64,000 bases of DNA from Petrosia ficiformis (Eukaryota > Porifera > Demospongiae > Haplosclerida > Petrosiidae), in contig OX345637.1 of NCBI GenBank assembly GCA_947044365.1, positions 3,892,501-3,956,500 of the forward strand. Reading direction: 5' to 3'. A program made the position numbers and the translations under genes. Shown one piece after another: positions 58,560 through 64,000 of the stretch. The notes below the pieces were generated by a model that did no database searches, was not told the DNA's origin, and saw nothing but the letters and a program-made list of their open reading frames with translations. The number at the start of each line of letters is the position of its first letter. Positions within the stretch are counted from its first letter, which is position 1.

Positions 58560-58703
58560 GTCTTTTTATAACTGAGTTGAGGAATTTAGTACATATGAAC
58601 AATGAATAATACTGACGATTGATGAACTAAATTCTGTTGTATTTTCTGTACTGTACATAATATTGTTTTAGAAATTCCATTTTGAATGTTTTCACTGTAA
58701 GCA
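58560..58703 (+). repeat. direct repeat downstream of the orphan gene
   Basis: This is the counterpart of 54760-54890. Because the first copy lies just before a gene, this one may mark the 5' end of a lost tandem copy, now followed by a non-LTR relic. Confidence 0.6.
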
Positions 58704-58772
58704 ATTTCATGTAAAATTATATCAACATTAATATACAAAATAAAATAATAAATAATAATAATAAAGTAAGGT

Positions 58773-59510
58773 TTAGTCAAAGGGTGAATCCCACAATGGA
58801 TTAGATGGCTGACGAGAAAAATAGTGTAAAATCATTTTAGCATTATAGCTCCATAATTTGACAGAGAGTTGTTGAATTAAATTCTTGTCAGCCAATTTCA
58901 AAGGTAGACCATTGTGTACTATAGTTCTAGCCGCTATTTGAGATAGCATTTTTCTTGCATATGGTGTCCAAAGGCCTAGTGTTTCAACTGCTAAAGGAAC
59001 AAATTCTCCACCTGCTTTCTCAACTGTATTGGCATATTTACTGTCCTTACTTTGTTCACCTTGCAAACCCGCTACACCAGCTGAAATTGATGATAAATTG
59101 ATAATGCCAGGTTGTAGTGAATTGCGAACAGTGAGATCAAAGTAGGTGGGTTTGCCATTGAGAAAATCGGGATGAAATATATCACCAGGTCGATCTTGTG
59201 ATGCTCCTGATAATCTTTGTTCTCTTCGTAAAAGGCCCATCTTGATGAAGTGAATGGTAAACAATATCACATAAACTCTCATGCCGACGTATTCGTAATG
59301 GGTTATGGCCACATCCCAATAGGTGGTCACCATTATGATCAATGACTGAGCCACAGAAAGTGGACTAGAAGGGAAACAATGAATACCCAACCATATTCTT
59401 AAAGCTATCACAAATTCATTTGGGTGGATGGAGAGTCCAAGGGAGGAAATCGGTGGAGCTCTTAGCCAAGCACTTGTATCATTGCTACTAGACAGTGTCC
59501 TCAATCTAGT
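58773..59510 (-). pseudogene. non-LTR retrotransposon C terminus (zinc finger and endonuclease-like)
   Basis: A long open frame has LGLSIHPNEFVIALRIWLGI. Then, in a shifted frame, a CPLCG-x-DHNGDHLLGC-type cysteine-histidine cluster. It continues with RPGDIFHPDFLNGKPTYFDL and TVRNSLQP, a pattern like the restriction-like endonuclease of site-specific non-LTR elements. It ends with ESLGLW-type and RKMLSQIAARTIV segments. I know such C termini from many invertebrate retroelements. The upstream RT is absent and a frame change is present. Confidence 0.72.
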
Positions 59511-60234
59511 TTTCTGTAAGCAATTGTTGAGTATAACAAAATTAATGTTTTTCTCTGATTATTGAATTTTCGCATAGAGTCTCCTGCAGGCCTGGGTAAT
59601 GATGAAAATCTGAATTATAATTTTTGCATCTGTAATTTAACTGGGTGTTTTTGTTTCAAAGAAAATGCATGGGCAGAAAGTTGTAAAATAATCTTTTTCA
59701 GCTCTATAACTCTAAAACTTAGGATTTTAACTTACCTTGCTGGAAAGGACAGTTATTAAGTAAATTATTACAATTTCATGTAAAATGTATGCAGCAGGAC
59801 GACAGCAAGGCGAGCGCTCGAATATTACAGTAGTCTCGCAGTGACCACCTACTTCCACATCTTTACTCGCATGGCAATGAAGGTGTGGCCAGATGTCTCC
59901 TGCACACTGCATGCATGCATATTGCATGCATGAATGATCAAGAAGGGTCTGGGATTGAATTGGGAATGAGACTAAACTCCCACATTTTGATTCCTCAAAC
60001 ATTAACTTGCTACTCCTTTAATCTTGTGTGCTCAATGACCTTTGGTCTTTACATGTACATATTATATAGTATATAGTACTAGATATGTAGAAATTTATAT
60101 TGTTACAGTAACAAGCCCTAGTCAATTATGTAAACAGCTTTGGAATTTGATTTGTGTACACAGTGACACCCTAAGTATATGGCAGATCAACTGGTAAGTA
60201 GCTATGCTGCTATACTGTATGTATATAAGGCAGT
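59511..60234. other. no gene recognised
   Basis: Includes a stretch around 59620-59800 loosely similar to 9780-9960 (CATGGGCAGA, CTTGCTGGAAA, ATGTATGCAGCAGGACGAC), probably a shared old repeat. A GCATGCATGCA cluster lies near 59909-59932. Nothing else supported. Confidence 0.4.
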
Positions 60235-60678
60235 ATGATAAAAGCTGCTCTTGTTTGTAAGACCAGTGATATGAAGTTAACATTGACACAGTTACAAAAA
60301 GCTTTTTTTACACTCATGCATAACTTAAAAAGTAGTTATCAAACATTCCATTATATTCTGTCTTTGTACAGGGCACATTCAGCTATCCTCAATGGTACAA
60401 CATACAGAATAAAAGATGTTTTGGTGTTTAGCATCAACAATGATGAGCCAATATTTGGCAAAATGATAGTTACCACAGCAAAAAAAAATTTGTTTGTACT
60501 GCCTCATACTATTCATTTAAACATGCATGTTCATTCATTTGAAGTGTGTGGTTCAAATGTATACAGATTAGATGAGCTATTAGACCATCTTCTACTTCAT
60601 TTTTGTAACTTTGGTAATAGCAGGTATTTATTTGTTTGTCCTAAGAATCTGTATAAATATATCACTGCAGCTAAATAA
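60235..60678 (+). CDS. C-terminal domain of an uncharacterised transposon-type protein
   Basis: A 147-residue frame, also possibly starting later, contains LNGTTYRIKDVLVFSINNDE and PIFGKMIVTT, then FVLPHTIHLNMHVHSFEV and RLDELLDHLLLHFCNF. The pattern (ngt-y-k-x-g-d, then x-P-x-FGKI, ending with a short beta-rich part) resembles C termini of uncharacterised transposon-encoded proteins in fish and cnidarians that I cannot name more precisely. No DNA-binding or catalytic part lies upstream. It is followed directly by the hairpin repeat at 60695. Confidence 0.45.
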   Translation: MIKAALVCKTSDMKLTLTQLQKAFFTLMHNLKSSYQTFHYILSLYRAHSAILNGTTYRIKDVLVFSINNDEPIFGKMIVTTAKKNLFVLPHTIHLNMHVHSFEVCGSNVYRLDELLDHLLLHFCNFGNSRYLFVCPKNLYKYITAAK

Positions 60679-60694
60679 ATTTATGTATAGGTTA

Positions 60695-61015
60695 TAGCCC
60701 TGGTTGGAGGCAGTTATGGGCATATAACACCCGCGAGATAATTAGTTGAGGGCGTAGCCTGAGACAATTATCTCAAGGGTGTTATATGCCCTGCCATGGT
60801 AACAGCAATTAAATCCAATTTGATATCACAGTTGTCAAGTAGAAACCATAGTACTATCCCAATTAGCGTTACTGTAAAAACTGTGAAAATACAATTAGAT
60901 GATTTAGTGGCTAGACACTAAATCTCCCTGTCTACAGGCATGCTATGGGTATATATCTCCCTCGGTACAGCAAAGGTTACCATGGTGATCGCCCACGCAC
61001 CGTGGTATCAGTTGA
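60695..61015. repeat. hairpin repeat, copy 2
   Basis: The palindrome around 60700-60795 (GGCATATAACACCCGCGAGA and complement) matches that at 9385-9490. The next segment to 61015 is the reverse complement of about 9495-9665. The family unit therefore probably had hairpins on both sides of a shared core. Confidence 0.72.
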
Positions 61016-62163
61016 CAATACCTTCATTCATAATTAATATAACTTGAAGTGCAAATGTTGGCAATTTTAAGTTAAAGTTATTTTACAGTATCTTAACAAG
61101 TATTCCTGGATTTTGACTAGGTAGTGATTGTGTGTATATATGGTGATGTTCACGTTTTGATTGGTGATCCTCACTACATAGGTAGCTAGTGAAATGTTCA
61201 CCACACTACTTCACTGCTGTGTAGAGTGGTAATCTTTACCCTAGAGGTAGTGACTTAGTTTTTACAGTGCAGAGATATATAACCATGCACAGTTCTATAG
61301 TACTGTAAAAACTGATTTCTTTATTATCCAATTTTCAATTGATTGTTTAACATAAGTTGCATTTGCTCTGCATGGTCTTTGCTTCCCAAAAAGACACATG
61401 AAAATTATATAAAGTGGTGAAACCCATTATGTGTCTTTGTGGGTAATTATATAAGGGATTCCAATGCTTTTATATATAGTTTGCAAGAAAAGATTCACTG
61501 TTGCTGGCCATCCACTAAAACATCCAAATGATTTTAACAGTCAAGGAAGTTAAATAAGTCAAAATACTTATACTTATAGTCAAACATTAATTTTAGCCAG
61601 TGTATCTATAGGTGTATCTATAGGTGTGTCAAGAAGTGCACACTTTGTGTATTATACACAAACCCCAGATTTTACATATACCCTCAACACTTTGTTAACC
61701 CCGAGATTTGTATGCATTTATAGCACTTTCTCAATTTTAATGTTAGACATTATTGATATAGTATAATAATTATTATTGGTTAGTTATGGCTGCAAGAATA
61801 TAGCATTTAGTTGGATGTTCAGATACAGACATGCTAATGCTACAATCATTATAATTTTAGTGTCTTGTTTATTCATATTTCAAGACAAAAATTTGTAACA
61901 TATCACTATGTATCTGACCATCAAAAGGGTTTGGAAACCAGCAAACACATGTATCATTTAGTGTACCTTTTGTTCTAATTAGGTGGACATTATGTCATAG
62001 TAATAACATCCATGTAGCCATAACAGCCTGTATGACAAAATAAATTGAAATTTATGCTGTAAAGTTATTTTCAGTCAACCTGCATAATTAAAATGTCTTC
62101 TCTAATTCAAAAACAAATTAAAATAATTATGTAACTTTAGTTTTATACTGAGTATTGCATGTT
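61016..62163. other. flank of the desaturase gene, with one arm of a direct repeat
   Basis: The stretch 61232-61505 recurs in the same orientation at 63788-64000 (shared TAGTGACTTAGTTTTTACAG and CTTTTATATATAGTTTGC). No coding sequence was recognised. Confidence 0.6.
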
Positions 62164-62983
62164 TCAGTACTTCACAAGATGATAACTCTTTCCTTCAGAT
62201 AGTTGAGAGAATCGGTAAAATTTCTTGGACCATCGCATGTCATCTTGACGCGGTTTTGCACCAGTCAACTTTTCAATCACCCATTCCATTTTATTCCAGA
62301 AATCAATATAATCAAGTGGATAGTTGGCCAATCCATTTGTTATACAATACTTCACCAAGTGTGGAGGATAATGATGAATATGATGATGATCAGAGGGAAG
62401 AATAAGATGGCATTTCTGTAGTAACCTGGCCCAACGAGGTACACCTGCACGAAGGTGTGACCATTTATGAATCTGGTTGGTGCTAGTTGTTAGCACTGCA
62501 ATGACGGCTACAAACAATAGGAAAAGATACCATTTCTGAATTTCCTCCGGAGTAAAAGTGAGTAACGCATAAACAGGGATTCCCAAAGGTGATCCAAAAA
62601 CGATGCATACATCACCCCAAGCAAGAAGAAATCTGGTACGAGTGAATGCTAAGGGGTCGATGTGATGTTCTCGGAGAATCATTAGTGCCTACATATAAAT
62701 ATATATACCACTATAAAAGCTAATAGGTTATCAGAGTTTTACTTTCAGTACAAAGTAGCTATCTGTGGCATAAAATGTATGTATTCTAAACAACCTACTA
62801 ATTGTTAAAACCCTGCAACTATACTAACCACTAAATTAGTCTGCTTATTTTTTGCAGTGTATTGGTTATTATTATTTAACATCCTATCACTCCATACATG
62901 ACCCCAAGTTTGAATGAACTTACCAGATCCTCCCCCTCTTCACCTCCAAGAGGACGGATGGGGAGATCCCCTTTGGTAATCAT
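62164..62983 (-). CDS. plasmanylethanolamine desaturase-like (PEDS1/TMEM189/CarF)
   Basis: The main exon, 62688-62164, ends with a stop and carries the family's histidine motifs: REHHIDPLAFTR, NQIHKWSHLRAGVPRWARLL and LPSDHHHIHHYPP, then NYPLDYIDFWNKMEWVIEKL and TGAKPRQDDMRW. A membrane segment (YLFLLFVAVIAVL) precedes HKWSH. In the family these ligate metal and introduce the vinyl-ether double bond of plasmalogens in the ER. An in-phase upstream exon 62983-62924 (MITKGDLPIRPLGGEEGEDL, GTAAGT donor) would give 195 residues. That model lacks the first two membrane segments of the roughly 270-residue human enzyme, so either other exons lie beyond 64000 or this is a truncated copy. The enzyme call is strong; the first exon is not. 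Confidence 0.85.
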
Positions 62984-63424
62984 GTGAGGGCTCCTCCCTC
63001 GAACTAAGACCACACCCATCCACCACAGCTGCATGCAGTCTTATAAATAGATGATAATGGGTGTGGTTTCATGGGGAAGTCACGGGTTACTGAATCCCCG
63101 TTACCCTCACAATTTCACGTCCAAAAGACGGAGAATGATACATACAACATAAATTGGTGTGGGTGGGAGGGAACTAAATAATGATGAAACTAGACCTCCA
63201 CGAAGCTGACTGACTAGTTGCAGTTGACTATCTGACTAATGATAACTGCGCTGCGCTCTGACCATGTGCTTCATGCGGGTGGACACACCTAGGCCTCATT
63301 GTGATGTTAACGATGCTTAAATCACTATTAAACATTATAGTACAAATTGATATACATACTGTAAGTACTCTGGAATGAAGAAGTAATATCAAATTAAAAT
63401 TAAAATTACAACCTTATAAAACTG
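62984..63424. other. upstream region of the desaturase model
   Basis: Somewhat richer in G+C than the surroundings, with GGGTGTGGTTTCATGGGG. It may be the promoter and 5' UTR if the exon at 62983 is real. No other gene was seen. Confidence 0.4.
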
Positions 63425-63606
63425 AAAGGGTTATAGCTTGAGCGTGCGTTATTTTACGCACCATGTCCATTAATTGACCGAGCCCCCGGGAATAACGCAA
63501 CTTCCTTAACTATGTATACAACACATAATCGCGTAAGTGGGCACAAACATATATATATATATATATATATATATAAACATACATCGATGGCCTTACAGGC
63601 CATAAA
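63425..63606 (-). mobile_element. MITE family X, copy 6, truncated
   Basis: It contains TTACGCACCATGTCCATTAA and GAGCCCCCGGGAATAACGCA, a TA microsatellite (about 63550-63575) and an end GATGGCCTTACAGGCCATAA with a shifted palindrome. The other half is missing. Confidence 0.75.
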
Positions 63607-63787
63607 AACAAATCAGCTTTGAGGAATATATAATTAGATTGAAACTCCTGTAACCAACTGAAGGTTAAAATAATCCCTTACTTTTTACAGTGTATTATAA
63701 CGATATCATAAATGTTATACTTAGCAAGAAAAGAAGTCAGTATTATAGTCTCAGGAACATAATTACTAAGACAGAACTATGTGGTGG

Positions 63788-64000
63788 TCTTCACCCTAGA
63801 GGTAGTGACTTAGTTTTTACAGTGCAGAGATATATAACCATTCTAAAAACTGATTTCTTTATTATCCAATTTGCAATTGATTGTTTACATAAGTTACATT
63901 TGCTCTGAATGGCCAAAAGACACATGGAAATCATATAAGAGGTAAAAGCCAGTCCAATGCTTTTATATATAGTTTGCAAGAAAAGACTCATTGTTAATGG
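63788..64000 (+). repeat. direct repeat, second arm
   Basis: Matches 61232-61505 with short gaps, continuing to the window edge. The desaturase exons lie between the two arms. Confidence 0.75.

Overview
The window looks like AT-rich genomic DNA of an early-branching animal, most likely a sponge. This is an inference. The support is spliced genes on both strands, introns from about 50 nt to several kb, animal-type genes (an ABCB/P-glycoprotein transporter and a plasmanylethanolamine desaturase), and a very diverse transposon load: Ty3/gypsy, Ty1/copia, several non-LTR elements, hAT, pogo, PIF/Harbinger, Crypton-like, foldback elements and many MITEs. No bacterial operon, rRNA, CRISPR array or convincing tRNA gene was seen.

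Layout. 1-7.4 kb: no host gene; a Ty3/gypsy element with a nested tRNA-derived SINE, a foldback element and a copia relic. 7.8-39.7 kb (minus strand): one full ABCB-type transporter. I reconstructed 18 exons with consistent splice phases, 3,816 nt of coding sequence and 1,271 residues. Its introns hold nested elements: a Harbinger element interrupted by a pogo-type element that carries a HIRAN-Ulp1 gene; a hAT element with a MITE inside; and a Crypton-like gene interrupted by an unassigned DDE element that itself holds a MITE. 39.8-45.7 kb: a LINE relic split by a 4.6-kb element with long terminal inverted repeats of 430-470 bp, an intact five-exon DDE integrase and a RING-type protein gene. 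46.0-48.1 kb: a large A-B-A'-B' inverted-repeat block. 48.3-54.1 kb: gypsy wreckage with an internal inversion, and a third foldback copy. 55.1-58.1 kb (plus strand): an orphan multi-exon gene for a coiled-coil membrane protein with a duplicated tail motif. 58.8-60.7 kb: non-LTR and unassigned transposon coding relics. 62.2-63.0 kb (minus strand): a PEDS1/TMEM189-like desaturase, apparently short at its N terminus.

The host genes show no operon-like relationship. The ABCB protein would be a plasma-membrane efflux pump, the desaturase an ER enzyme of ether-lipid metabolism, and the orphan gene has no assigned role. Most of the biology lies in the mobile elements. The strongest candidates for something undescribed are the pogo-type element with a HIRAN-Ulp1 gene (with a 506-bp relative that still keeps the HIRAN exon), the long-TIR integrase-RING element, and the foldback family whose two arms change together between copies. 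Element borders come from visual matching of inverted repeats and target duplications, so small shifts are possible.
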